A DNA stretch of 64,000 bases from Paenactinomyces guangxiensis (GTDB taxonomy: Bacteria > Bacillota > Bacilli > Thermoactinomycetales > Thermoactinomycetaceae). Within the stretch, counting starts at the first letter, position 1, and each line of letters begins with the position of its first letter. A program made the translations under genes and the position numbers. Of this stretch, positions 55,400 to 64,000 are shown piece after piece. The notes under the pieces are model-generated. The model was not told the origin of the DNA. It saw only the letters and a program-made list of their open reading frames with translations, and made no database searches. The stretch covers positions 1 through 64,000 of the forward strand of contig NZ_JAECVR010000010.1 of assembly GCF_016055185.1 (NCBI RefSeq), given 5' to 3'.

Positions 55400-57457
55400 T
55401 CAGGAGCGTTCATTCAGCCTTTCTGTTTGACTGGTTTTGATCAGCTCATCCCCATGCGATCGTTTTAAAATTTTACTAATCCCCACGATACTCACGGCTG
55501 AGAAAAGCAGAAAAGAAACAAATCCGACCCAGTGGATTCCAAACCACTTGGGGCTGGGGATTCCTTCAAAGATAAACTCAAATAATCCGGCAAACAAAGC
55601 AAATGGAAAGCCGTAGATGGTAATTGCGCTAATGAGCCGGTTGGTGCGGGCTTCCGCATAACCAGTGATAATATGTTCAATTTCCGCTACCGATTCATAC
55701 AATTCATCAAGCTGGTTATTTAATCCCCACCTTTTCTCAACTGTTTCCCGAAATACTTGTAAATTATGGTCAACCGAAGCGGGCATTGTCCGCAGGATTG
55801 TATTGCGAAGATCCATCTTTTGCTGTGCGATCCAATGATGGAGCGAGATCAGATACTTCCCGGAAAGTGTTTGCCTGGTTTGAAGCTTCTTCTGAATGTC
55901 ATCCACTTTCCTGGAGATTTCTGCATGAATTTTACTGACCGTTTGTACCCTCTGTAAAAGCCGTTCAAACTCCCCTTTATAGGCGGGAAGGTCCAATTGT
56001 TCGTTGTTTTGGTCATCTAAAATTAAAATGCCGTTTGAATGGATGACCGCAAAGCCGCAGGGCAATTCAAGGAAATCAAAGCTGCGCTCCGCGGGCAGGG
56101 GATAGATGGGCGGGATCTTGCCCGAATACAGACCGGAAGCACAGACGGCGAGATACCGCTTCATACTTGGAGAAGCAACCAATGCTTGTTCACGTCCCAG
56201 CGAGTCCCATTTTACCGCTGTAAATTGCTTTTGGCTTTCACGGTCGGTTACAATCGGTTGACATTCATAAATATAACAAGATTGTCCAATCGTCCCGTCC
56301 TCCAAATAAGGCCTTACTGTCAATGATTTGGCGGGATTATATAATTCCCAAAGGGCGCTGACCACATCGGACCATTCCAATTTGGAGCCGTATAGCTCTT
56401 TATTGATTTTCTTTGGTGCCGAAACCAGAGTATAACGGCCCATGTCGTCATACCAGGGCTGGTTTGCCGGTGAGCGGCCGGGTAAGCGGGGCTGGTCACA
56501 GGGACGCAAGCCTTCCCAGCGTTCATTCTCCATGTGCTCCAGCTTTTCCCATAAATCTTTTAAATGAATATTCATATTGGGGTCTACGGAAATCACGATA
56601 TCATTTCCACTTCCTTTGAGACCGGGCCGGTGCAGGGCAATTAAACTAAACCCCGATCTTAACCATGTCCGTTCGGAATCATTACTCAGAAAAGATTTCA
56701 GCAATCCCATGTATGTATTTTCAGTGGCGATAAAAGCGTCAACCAGCAAAGTCCGGTTGGAATTTTTTACGGGAAGTTCCAGTTGGATGATGGTTGCCTG
56801 TTTCAGGGCTTGCAAATATTGCTGGTATTCAAATCTCAGAAAGGCCATGGCCCGATTATACTCCTCAACATGGTCCAGCACGGGCACTTCGTGGGGAATT
56901 ACATCTGCAAGCAACATCTCAACGGCCAGTGTGACGCAGGCCCAAAAACCATTTACATAATTCGCCTGATCAATCTTGGAAATCGGCTTCCCTTCCGCAT
57001 CGGTCTCTTCATAAAACGTAAAATGGGCCTGAGCTAGTGCACTGTGTAAACAGCCCCACGACTGAAAAGGTTCACCCGTGGTTTTCACATCCCCCATTTC
57101 CCACTTGTTCACATAGTCCACCCAATCCTCAGGGAATTCGTCCGCAGCCATTCCCTGATTCAGACAGTACAAAAAAATAAAAGCGAGACAAGAGTCGGGT
57201 GACAAATCTTCAATATAAAATTGAGTCTCATGAAACGAGACCGGCAGTTCAAGCGTCTGCCGGTCCGAATAGTACAACAGCTCCGTCACAGACTCATATT
57301 CGGTCCTTCTGTTGTTCAGGCAAACCCCCCCGTTATTTTCATCACCAATTCCAATTAAAATTTCATTTGTCCCTGCTCTGGTTTTGTTTGGATCATAATG
57401 AATTTGAAATTGCTCCAGTTCATCCCATAAGAGTTCCAAGGATTCTTTCAGTTTCAT
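55400..57457 (-). CDS. Unknown large protein with CorA-like membrane C-terminus
   Basis: A 685-residue protein. The N-terminal ~330 residues are acidic and contain IGIGDENNGGVCLNNRRTE, LSPDSCLAFIFLYCLNQGM, VNKWEMGDVKTTGEPFQSWG and GNDIVISVDPNMNIHLKDLW. The next region has ELPCGFAVIHSNGILIL. Then comes a long coiled coil (about residues 490-600) and two C-terminal helices, first NRLISAITIYGFPFALFAGL, like the CorA core before its pore helices. No GMN motif is present, so it is not an ordinary Mg2+ channel. Single gene, flanked by IS and intron debris. Not recognised beyond the CorA-like end. Confidence 0.7.
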   Translation of the reverse strand: MKLKESLELLWDELEQFQIHYDPNKTRAGTNEILIGIGDENNGGVCLNNRRTEYESVTELLYYSDRQTLELPVSFHETQFYIEDLSPDSCLAFIFLYCLNQGMAADEFPEDWVDYVNKWEMGDVKTTGEPFQSWGCLHSALAQAHFTFYEETDAEGKPISKIDQANYVNGFWACVTLAVEMLLADVIPHEVPVLDHVEEYNRAMAFLRFEYQQYLQALKQATIIQLELPVKNSNRTLLVDAFIATENTYMGLLKSFLSNDSERTWLRSGFSLIALHRPGLKGSGNDIVISVDPNMNIHLKDLWEKLEHMENERWEGLRPCDQPRLPGRSPANQPWYDDMGRYTLVSAPKKINKELYGSKLEWSDVVSALWELYNPAKSLTVRPYLEDGTIGQSCYIYECQPIVTDRESQKQFTAVKWDSLGREQALVASPSMKRYLAVCASGLYSGKIPPIYPLPAERSFDFLELPCGFAVIHSNGILILDDQNNEQLDLPAYKGEFERLLQRVQTVSKIHAEISRKVDDIQKKLQTRQTLSGKYLISLHHWIAQQKMDLRNTILRTMPASVDHNLQVFRETVEKRWGLNNQLDELYESVAEIEHIITGYAEARTNRLISAITIYGFPFALFAGLFEFIFEGIPSPKWFGIHWVGFVSFLLFSAVSIVGISKILKRSHGDELIKTSQTERLNERS

Positions 57458-57588
57458 CTCGTTCCACCTTCAAGTCGAAATAAATTAGGTTTGGGGGACA
57501 TGGGGACCATATCTCCGTACTATTTTTTATTTTAGCGAAATTACATATTAATACAAATTTATATCTTTGCGAGCGGGAAAACCCCTAG

Positions 57589-57900
57589 CTTCAGCTGAAG
57601 TACCGACAGAAAGTATTAGTTCCGCCTGTAAGTGTTCGACTCGAAGAACTGTTCATACAAAAAGCAAAGGAGCTTAAAACCACAATTTCAAGTATGGAGA
57701 TCATGCCCGATCATGTACATTTGCTCATACCATGTGATCCCCGATTCGGCATACACCAGGTTGTCAAGCATCTCAAGGGATCTACATCACGAGAATGAAG
57801 ACAAGAGTTTCCACATCTGAAATCAAGAATCCCTTCCCTATGGATTGGCACGTATCCCTTAAAACAAAAAATGCTTGGATGCCCTGCGTACCTGAGTTAA
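57589..57900 (+). pseudogene. Remnant of an IS200/IS605-type transposase (TnpA)
   Basis: One frame reads LKYRQKVLVPPVSVRLEELF, then KAKELKTTISSMEIMPDHVHLL (HUH motif), GIHQVVKHLKGSTSRE, a TGA stop at 57796, and RQEFPHLKSRIPSLW. This is a Y1 transposase missing its N- and C-terminal ends, including the catalytic Tyr. The palindrome CTTCAGCTGAAG at 57589 may be an end hairpin. Confidence 0.75.
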
Positions 57901-57974
57901 TATATTTGCTTAGATAAAAAAGTAGTTTATACTAATTGAGTAAAAATTATTTTTATATTAAGAAAAGAGGGATA

Positions 57975-58340
57975 ATGCTGATGAATATCAAAAAAATTAC
58001 ACTTTCTTTGCTAGTGTTGTTGACAGCCCTGCTTCTGCCGTTTCAGGCTTATGCATCGGGCTGGACGTTTAATCTTGGGGCGAATAGTCATTGGGGAAGC
58101 TCTAGTTGTACAAAAAGCGGCCCAACAATCTCGTTTAATATAAACGGGGGTGCAAGTAATGCAACTATAGCCATTCAATATCTATCCGGAGGACGTTGGT
58201 ATTACGAAGCCAGTAAATCATGGAGTGGTGGTGATACTTCAATTAGCTCCACCTCATACGGCTCACAAACAACCTATCGTTTATATGTTTCGACAGCCAG
58301 TGGTGGCTATGCAGTAGGAGATGTTACCTGTGTACCATAG
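57975..58340 (+). CDS. Small secreted protein (121 aa)
   Basis: A 121-residue exported protein. Signal peptide (MLMNIKK, hydrophobic LLVLLTALLLPF, AYA-SG). The mature part is Ser/Gly-rich, with GSSSCTKSG and a Cys near the end (VTCVP), so a disulfide is possible. ATG 57975 follows AAAAGAGGG. It lies between the TnpA and secreted-protein remnants and may be cargo. Not recognised. Confidence 0.65.
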   Translation: MLMNIKKITLSLLVLLTALLLPFQAYASGWTFNLGANSHWGSSSCTKSGPTISFNINGGASNATIAIQYLSGGRWYYEASKSWSGGDTSISSTSYGSQTTYRLYVSTASGGYAVGDVTCVP

Positions 58341-58472
58341 CAGAATCATAGGACAACCTTTGGATGCCCAGGATACTTATTACCGCCTGCAATTGAGCAA
58401 CTGGTAATACTCTTGCCAATCCAAATATTTGTGTAACGATCTCCCAAACAGAACGTCAGTAATCTGTTCTTT

Positions 58473-58802
58473 TTGAAATTTCTTTTATTACTTTTACTAA
58501 GTATGGCAGAGTTTGAAAAAGAATGCTATGGTACGAATGTTGACTTCTACCACAAGCAGGTTTGGTTCGGTCCATCCGGTCCCTGGTGTGATAACAAGTA
58601 CTTCCAGGATGAGACCTGTATCAAATAGTACGAAGTTTGGAAGGACAACAAAGACGGCAGCGGAAACGTCGGGGACCCATGGAGTTAAGGAATCGAACGT
58701 GACAACATCTTTACCAGGGGCATGGGTCCGGCTTATATTATCCACAACTATTTTCCCAACAATGGCCGGGAAGTGCATCTCAGGTATTCCTGGACCTATT
58801 AA
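58473..58802 (+). pseudogene. Decayed secreted protein with two in-frame stops
   Basis: A continuous frame: a Leu-rich signal-like start (TTG 58473, then KFLLLLLLSMA), EFEKECYGTNVDFYHKQVWF, GPSGPWCDNKYFQDETCIK, a TAG at 58626, YEVWKDNKDGSGNVGDPWS, a TAA at 58686, and GIERDNIFTRGMGPAYIIHN to a stop at 58800. The frame stays coherent and protein-like through both stops, each explicable by C to T change from a Gln codon. No frameshift. Confidence 0.65.
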
Positions 58803-58932
58803 ATGAGTGATAATATCAGGTCGGTTTGTAATCAAAAGGGTGACCTCTAAGCCAATGATTTACTAATTCTATTCCAAAAACATTAAAAAGATGATACTTC
58901 CTTTGAGTGGGGAGTATTGCAATTTTTGTTGT

Positions 58933-58960
58933 CCTCCTGTCCAAAGAAATGGATAGGAGG
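58933..58960. terminator. Hairpin with T-run
   Basis: CCTCCTGTCC / GGATAGGAGG, followed by TGTTTTTGG. No gene is certain to use it. Confidence 0.5.
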
Positions 58961-59173
58961 TGTTTTTGGTCTTTGACAATGAACGTATGTCAATATTATT
59001 TGAGTTAACAACACCGAATCCGGGTTATTATATTGATAATTAAAAATTGTTTGTATATAATAAAAATTAGTGCAACGAAATAGAAATGAATTCAGGGAAG
59101 GGGTTGGTCTAAATGAAAAACAACACACATATTCCTTTGCAACAAAACTATTATCGATTTTTGGAGGTAACAA

Positions 59174-59767
59174 ATGGAAAAAAGACCAATCCAAAAGGAA
59201 AATCCAAATTTATTTTCGGGTACAGACCCAAACAGCAGCTGGCAGAATTCATCTAAAAATACAAAACAGACAAACGACAGTAAAAAAGAACTCCTTCTCG
59301 ATTTATTAACAATTTGTCACAATGAAGCCAGCTGGTTCCCACCACTAAGTGTGGTGTTGGACGGACTCACTGTTGAGCAGGCGATGTGGTGTGATCATAC
59401 AGACACGAACTCGATCTGGCAAATTGTAAATCACCTTGTTTTTTGGAATACTGTCTGGCTCCATCGCTTTAAGGAGAACTCCATTGGTGATACGGATGAT
59501 AAAAATGAAGAGACATTTGTTATTCAAGATTTTTCTGAAAGGGCCTGGAAGGCGGCGTTGATTCGCTTGGATGCCATCTTTAGCGAGTGGCGGGACACTC
59601 TTGCTGATTGCCCCGAATCAGAGCTTCATGAGCGAATTCCTTTCTTTGATGAGGAGGTCTTTTGGTGGATGGCTATTTCCAACCTATGTACACACAATGT
59701 TTACCATATTGGGCAAATTGTATTGATTCGACAAAAACAAGGATCGTGGGTAAAAAACTCTTGGTGA
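59174..59767 (+). CDS. DinB-family protein
   Basis: A 197-residue helical protein. A disordered charged N-terminus (residues 1-40) precedes the DinB-like bundle: HNEASWFPPLSVVLDGL, NSIWQIVNHLVFWNTVW (His metal site) and CTHNVYHIGQIVLIRQKQG (the HxxxH end). DinB relatives are metal-dependent thiol/bacillithiol transferases; the substrate here is unknown. ATG 59174 has GGAGGTAACAA upstream. Confidence 0.85.
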   Translation: MEKRPIQKENPNLFSGTDPNSSWQNSSKNTKQTNDSKKELLLDLLTICHNEASWFPPLSVVLDGLTVEQAMWCDHTDTNSIWQIVNHLVFWNTVWLHRFKENSIGDTDDKNEETFVIQDFSERAWKAALIRLDAIFSEWRDTLADCPESELHERIPFFDEEVFWWMAISNLCTHNVYHIGQIVLIRQKQGSWVKNSW

Positions 59768-59774
59768 AAATGAA

Positions 59775-60145
59775 ATGCCCCATTTAACCGGATGAAGCAA
59801 GAGGCCAAAGACCCGGTGGTGCATCAACTCCCGCTTCCTGAACCTTACGTGTAACTTTTACCGCATGCACCTCTCCAAGAACCCGCAGTATGAGGTTCCA
59901 GTGGCGTATCAATCTCTCCTGCCGGGTAAAACCATGAGAGTGAGTGAATATGGACCAGAACGCTGGTAACAGGCGTTCCGCCTATGTGGGTACATGCAAC
60001 ATGAGTTGTAGAACTGCATGGGAAGGACTGATGAGACAGCCCCGAACTTGGGAGTGGAGGGCATTAACTACCCAGAAATCCCACGGCGACCAACGTAAGT
60101 GCCTGTGGTGCTTCAGCCGTGTGGAGTCTCAAACGAGTGATAATG
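59775..60145 (-). mobile_element. Probable group II intron remnant
   Basis: On the minus strand, GAGGTGCATGCGGTAAAAGT then TACACGTAAGGTTC (59840-59873) closely follows the motif GAGCCGTATGCGGTGAAAGT, CGCACGTACGGTTC that precedes the reverse transcriptase ORF in group II introns. The upstream 270 bases have intron-like stem segments. The reverse transcriptase is missing, so this is a decayed 5' fragment. Confidence 0.5.
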
Positions 60146-60151
60146 ATTTAT

Positions 60152-60215
60152 GAAAAATTGCTCCCTGGATAATTGCGGTTGGTTCCTCAATTATACTTGC
60201 AGGAGCAATTTTTTA
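60152..60215 (+). terminator. Terminator-like hairpin
   Basis: AAAAATTGCTCC and GGAGCAATTTTTT pair across a 35-base loop. The loop reads in one frame as a hydrophobic stretch (IIAVGSSIILAGAIF) but lacks a start codon. Confidence 0.45.
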
Positions 60216-60809
60216 TTTGTTTTTTTATTTGGGTGAATAACCAAGTATTTAATGAGCTCATCCTTCTCTTGGAAGTTTCGCAGTATTGCGTTGCTAAAGC
60301 CACAATCAAAGATAATCATGACATTGCAGATGAGATCAGAAGCGCTTCTGAAAGCCTATCGATCATTATCTCAACTCAAACAACCCATTTATGTTAAACT
60401 TGGCCGACCCGAATTTTTTAATTAAATCATAAAATTTCCCAAAAACTTGTATTTTTAGATTTCAGGATTTTATCAAAGTATATAAAGACAAAGGAAATTG
60501 ATTTGATGTAACATGAGGATATAGATATGAAATAAAACCCGGAATCATTGGGATATTTTTGGGTGACAGTCTTTTTGAACTATTATCATCAATATGGCCT
60601 GGGGCCTATATACCCAAAGCTTTTTCTTTTCCGGTCCGCTCATCTGGAACCGGGGTTCCATCCTGGAATACAACCCCGGTTCGATTTAAAACATGGTTGT
60701 GTTTGGTATTTTAAAAATAGCACTGTATGATATGAGAATGTCTGTATAGCCATAATAAAAAATGATGAGTCAACAGTCACTCATAAATGTCATAAATAAG
60801 GAGCGGTTT
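60216..60809. other. Gene-free AT-rich region upstream of dedA
   Basis: About 590 bases. It holds a G/C-rich hairpin at 60649-60686 (AACCGGGGTT / AACCCCGGTT). I see no gene with a ribosome site and no clear promoter until the AAGGAGCGG before dedA. Confidence 0.35.
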
Positions 60810-61445
60810 ATGAAGTTTCTGGAATTAGTTGAACAATTGTTTGCGCAATATGGATACTGGGTGCTGTTGATCGGGTTGCCCCTGGATACGATCGCCTTGC
60901 CGATTCCTCCGGGCAATACAGCGCTGACTTACACCGGCTATCTGTCCTACAAAGGAGTACTTAAGCCTTTGCCAGCTATGGCTGTGGCTTATGCAGGAGC
61001 ATGTCTGGGCATGACGATTACCTACTGGATCGGATATAAGCTGGGGACGCCATTGGTTGAACGCTATGGGAAGTGGCTGTTTTTTAAGCCTGAACTTTTG
61101 GAAAAAACGAGAAGATCCTATGGGAAGTATGGGAATAAAATAGTATTTATCAGTTATTTCGTGCCGGGGATCAGACAGTTTATCGGCTATTTTGTGGGGA
61201 TGATCCGTATTCCGTATCGCTCGTTTGCTTTGTATGCGTATACAGGAGCCGGTTTATGGGTATCAGCATTTTTCGGGATCGGCTATATTTTCGGTGAGCA
61301 ATGGGAGATTGTTTATACAATGGTTGAACAGTATTTGATGTATACATTTATGGGATTGTGTGTTGTGTTGACCGGATTTTTTCTTCTGAAATGGAGCATT
61401 CGGCTGAAAACACGATCTGATAAATTTAAGCAGGGAGCGGAGTAA
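60810..61445 (+). CDS. DedA-family membrane protein
   Basis: A 211-residue polytopic protein. LLIGLPLDTIALPIPPGNTA (re-entrant loop), AYAGACLGMTITYWIGYKLG and FISYFVPGIRQFIGYFVGMIRIP with the conserved Arg are DedA (VTT) features. These act in lipid/undecaprenyl-phosphate scrambling or proton homeostasis. ATG 60810 has AAGGAGCGG upstream; the frame back to 60762 is not needed. Confidence 0.9.
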   Translation: MKFLELVEQLFAQYGYWVLLIGLPLDTIALPIPPGNTALTYTGYLSYKGVLKPLPAMAVAYAGACLGMTITYWIGYKLGTPLVERYGKWLFFKPELLEKTRRSYGKYGNKIVFISYFVPGIRQFIGYFVGMIRIPYRSFALYAYTGAGLWVSAFFGIGYIFGEQWEIVYTMVEQYLMYTFMGLCVVLTGFFLLKWSIRLKTRSDKFKQGAE

Positions 61446-61567
61446 GTAACTATTGGTAACTGTTTATGCACTGACAAATGAAGATGTTTGAAGCAGTGTT
61501 TTTCACTGCCTATTTCTCTGAGTACAAGCACATAGCCGCACATCATTCAAGGCAGTCAACATAAATA

Positions 61568-61608
61568 AAGGCTCGCTTACGTGTTTGAAATGCACGTTTG
61601 CGAGCCTT
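61568..61608. terminator. Perfect hairpin between dedA and the permease gene
   Basis: AAGGCTCGC / GCGAGCCTT with an inner ACGTG / CACGT stem. Likely a bidirectional terminator; T-runs are modest. Confidence 0.65.
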
Positions 61609-61720
61609 AAGCATATTTATTTTAAGCTGCTGCTTCTGATTGAGAGAGAGCTGAATTACTTGCATCCCGGGATCTCGGCTTACGATGCTCCCCATGTATA
61701 AGGCCGTCCCATTCAACCTC

Positions 61721-62998
61721 TTAATGGGCCACCACAGCTGAGGCGATAAAGTTGACCAGGAACAGCCCGGCGATCAGATATACCAGACCGGGAACCTGTT
61801 TCCACTTTCCCGTGGCTACTTTGAGCAAGGGGTACGCGATAAAGCCGAAAGCCAGACCGTCTGCGATACTGGATGTCAGAGGGATGCAGGCGATGATCAA
61901 AAAGGCGGGGAACCCTTCAGAGAAATCGCGAAAGGGGATTTCCTGCACACTATTCATCATGAGTGCACCGATGATGATCAATACCGGTGCGACGGCGTTG
62001 CCGGGAATCATCTCAATGAGCGGCAGGACCAGCATCGACACAGCGAACAGAATTGCCGTCACCAGCGCGGGGATGCCGGTTTTTCCACCTTCGGCAATCC
62101 CTGAAGCGCTCTCGGCAGCCGCAATGGTCGGACTGGTTCCGAAGAACCCTGAGGTGATCGTAGAAACCCCCAGTGTTTTGTATGCCCGTGGGAATTTTTG
62201 AGCATCCGGGAGCATCCCGTTCAACAATCCCATATTCTCGAACAGGACGATCATGGTCATGGAAAAAACAGCGATCCAGAAAGGAAATTGCAGGATGCTA
62301 AAGTCGGCAGAGGCCAACACCCGGGTGTAATCACTGAAATCCATTCCTGTGACGGCCGCAGTTGTTTTGCCTGTAAGCCCGAAGGTCAACAGGCTGGTGA
62401 AAAACAACCCGATCAACATGCTCCCTTTGATGTTACGGACAAACAAGAACAGGGTGACTGCCAGACCGGCCAGGGTAGACAGCGTAACCGGATCTCCGAA
62501 ATTACCCAGGGTGACAAAAGAGGTTTCGCTGGGATGAATCATTTGCCCTTTCTGCAGTCCGATAAAGGTGAGCAGGAGACCGATCCCCCCGGAAATCCCG
62601 TGTTTCAGCGTAGAGGGAACGGCCGCCGATAAACGGCTCCCCAAAGAAGTGATCCCGGCAAGGAAAAAGAGAAAGCCGGATACAATTACAACAGCCAGCC
62701 CCTGCTGCCAGGTAAGGCCCAGTGATTGGACAATGGTATAGGTGAAAAAAGCATTGACACCCATGCCGGGAATCACAACGACCGGCGCATTGGCCCATAG
62801 TGCCATGAGCAGGCAGCCGGCGATAGAAGCAGCAATGGTGGCCATGACGCCGGCGCTCAACGGGATGCCGGCATCCTTCAGGATCAGGGGATTAACCAGT
62901 ATAATATAGGCACTCGTGAAAAAGGAGGTTAAACCGGCCGTCAACTCTGTTTTCCATGTCGTTCCATGTGCGTCCAGCTTAATAAAATGCTCAGTCAC
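61721..62998 (-). CDS. AzgA-type purine permease (NCS2)
   Basis: A 425-residue permease with about 12 membrane segments. FTSAYIILVNPLIL, GMGVNAFFTYTIVQSLG, GISGGIGLLLTFIGLQ and FGTSPTIAAAESASGIAEGGKTG are the signature of the AzgA subfamily (PbuG/PbuO) for hypoxanthine, guanine or adenine. Its upstream neighbours are nucleoside-catabolism pseudogenes. No purine riboswitch is seen. ATG 62998 ends a gene-dense minus region. Confidence 0.9.
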   Translation of the reverse strand: MTEHFIKLDAHGTTWKTELTAGLTSFFTSAYIILVNPLILKDAGIPLSAGVMATIAASIAGCLLMALWANAPVVVIPGMGVNAFFTYTIVQSLGLTWQQGLAVVIVSGFLFFLAGITSLGSRLSAAVPSTLKHGISGGIGLLLTFIGLQKGQMIHPSETSFVTLGNFGDPVTLSTLAGLAVTLFLFVRNIKGSMLIGLFFTSLLTFGLTGKTTAAVTGMDFSDYTRVLASADFSILQFPFWIAVFSMTMIVLFENMGLLNGMLPDAQKFPRAYKTLGVSTITSGFFGTSPTIAAAESASGIAEGGKTGIPALVTAILFAVSMLVLPLIEMIPGNAVAPVLIIIGALMMNSVQEIPFRDFSEGFPAFLIIACIPLTSSIADGLAFGFIAYPLLKVATGKWKQVPGLVYLIAGLFLVNFIASAVVAH

Positions 62999-63141
62999 TA
63001 CTCCATTCCTTCTTTTGTAAGCCCCTCACCCACCCGTCATGCCTTTGTGGGCATAACTCTATTACTATAACAGCTATGCAGGATTTATTTCAAGAAGAGG
63101 AAGATCCATTCCATTGCAAAGCCAATCAATCGCTTCCTGCT

Positions 63142-63440
63142 TCATGACATGACTCGTTGTAAAAAATGCGAAACAAAGCGCTCACTGTCGATGTCCAGGC
63201 AGACGCGGACCCGGCGGCCTTCTCCCCGGCTTTTTTTCCGGTAAACGTTTTGTCGGCACCGGCAATGACCGGGATATCATCCGCTCCCAGCATCTCCAAT
63301 ACTTGCAGCGTATTTCTGGTTGTCTCCCACGTTTGAATTTCCGAAACCGGTGGTGATTCCCATTATCTTTAATTCCGGTGAATGTACCGCATATGAGACA
63401 TCATGGCGGTCATTACCGATTCCTTCGTCGAACCGTACAG
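63142..63440 (-). pseudogene. Decayed nucleoside hydrolase
   Basis: The pieces are: FDEGIGNDRHDVSYAVHSPE and LKIMGITTGFGNSNV in one frame, TRNTLQVLEMLGADDIPVIA and GADKTF in a shifted frame, and RVRVCLDIDSERFVSHFLQR VMS, again shifted, to a stop at 63142. All match the nucleoside hydrolase N-terminus, middle and C-terminus. Frameshifts and deletion of most of the core make it a pseudogene. Confidence 0.75.
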
Positions 63441-63457
63441 CACACCCGGTCCGACGT

Positions 63458-63838
63458 TCAAATCAGCATCCCTGCAATGGAGGCGCTTAACAGAGAAGCC
63501 AGTGTTCCCGCCAGCACCGCCCGCACACCATATGTGGCAAGTTCGCTGCGACGATTCGGGGCAATCCCGCCCAAACCACCGATCTGGATGGCTATACTGC
63601 TCAGGTTGGCGAATCCGCACAGGGCAAATGTAACGATGGCTACTGTTTTAGCAGACAGCGTATCCATCTGCGGGACAAAAGAGGAGTAGGCGACGAATTC
63701 GTTCAACACGATTTTTTGCCCGATAAAATTGCCGGCTGTAACCGCCTCCGACCAGGGTACTTTTTCTACAATGCGTAAAAAGTTATCTTCGGATTCAAAT
63801 ATCAGCCGTAGTGCCGCCACAGGAAAGGACTCGTTCAT
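63458..63838 (-). pseudogene. Truncated CNT-family nucleoside permease
   Basis: 126 codons carry [37 protein letters not shown] and [20 protein letters not shown], the C-terminal third of a concentrative nucleoside transporter (NupC type). The first ~270 residues are missing, though an ATG now starts the frame ([12 protein letters not shown]). Pseudogene or fragment. Confidence 0.8.
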
Positions 63839-63840
63839 GC

Positions 63841-64000
63841 TTAAATATCTCTGAGTTTCAGCTGTAAAAAGGTTTGCACCTGTTCATGTGAAGGCATGCC
63901 GCCCTGGGCGCCGAATTTCGTTACTGAAAGCGCGGTTGCCGGATTTAAAATCACCGGAACATGATGATGCTTTGAGATGCGGGCCGCTTCCGCTACCGCA
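63841..64000 (-). pseudogene. Ribokinase C-terminus with internal deletion (edge-truncated)
   Basis: Reading from the window edge, [40 protein letters not shown] and [12 protein letters not shown] to TAA. This matches ribokinase (RbsK) ILNPA and C-terminal SVTKFGAQPSMP segments, but ~90 residues between them (including the active-site GAGDxF) are absent. An in-frame deletion is inferred. It continues past the edge. Confidence 0.65.

Noticed and set aside
58497-58835. 112-codon minus-strand ORF
   Set aside because: Antisense to the coherent secreted-protein frame; no ribosome site.
60173-60397. 74-codon plus-strand ORF
   Set aside because: No ribosome site; overlaps a hairpin; no domain features.

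Overview
The window looks like a chromosomal segment of an endospore-forming Bacillota bacterium, most probably order Bacillales. This rests on CotF-like coat proteins, an SspH-type small acid-soluble spore protein, class A PBP architecture, AGGAGG ribosome sites with many GTG/TTG starts, and the B. subtilis-like order yerB-yerC-pcrB-pcrA-ligA. Mid-range base composition plus secreted lipase and thermolysin-type protease genes would fit Thermoactinomycetaceae; that family placement is a guess. I see no rRNA, tRNA, CRISPR array or intact mobile element.

Layout. 0-1.8 kb: two CotF-like coat proteins and a small unknown (minus). 1.9-8.8 kb: yerB, yerC, pcrB, pcrA, ligA (plus; lipoprotein, regulator, prenyl-lipid and DNA repair genes). 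8.8-12.3 kb: an XRE-TPR (RRNPP-like) regulator, a divergent tiny hydrophobic ORF that could be its signal peptide, and a transglutaminase-like lipoprotein. 12.3-22.2 kb: RluA-type pseudouridine synthase, secreted lipase, SDR oxidoreductase, a new 56-aa membrane protein, class A PBP, YkvI-like transporter, divergent PlsY-like protein, DUF2797 protein. 22.9-26.9 kb: the Hen1-Pnkp RNA-repair pair. 27-30.5 kb: two proteins ending in paralogous SPOR domains (one an amidase) and a hydrolase. 30.6-34.4 kb: cobalamin riboswitch followed by btuF-btuC-btuD and a PduO-type adenosyltransferase. 34.5-40 kb: sspH, ArsC-like protein, GNAT, a decayed SgrR/MFS pair, neutral protease, PHP-type metallohydrolase. 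40-43.7 kb: a self-contained ABC-2 exporter operon with its TetR repressor and palindromic operators. 44.2-52.5 kb: MerR-methyltransferase fusion, pyruvate oxidase-like enzyme, rifampicin phosphotransferase with divergent TetR, secreted 5'-nucleotidase. 52.6-55.4 kb: peroxiredoxin behind a structured leader, thioredoxin-like protein, gcvH, DUF2553 (YusG-like), zinc-finger protein.

55.4-60.8 kb is accessory: an unrecognised 685-aa protein with a CorA-like membrane end, IS200/IS605 and group II intron remnants, a small secreted protein, a decayed secreted-protein gene and a DinB-family protein. 60.8-63 kb holds DedA and an AzgA-type purine permease. 63.1-64 kb (minus) is a decayed ribokinase / nucleoside permease / nucleoside hydrolase operon.

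Most notable unexplained signals: a three-copy interspersed repeat (6.6, 22.3, 29.4 kb), the possible RRNPP peptide pair at 10.3 kb, the 685-aa CorA-like protein, and several genes decaying by in-frame stops and internal deletions. Gene identities come from motif and family recognition by eye; no database search was run.
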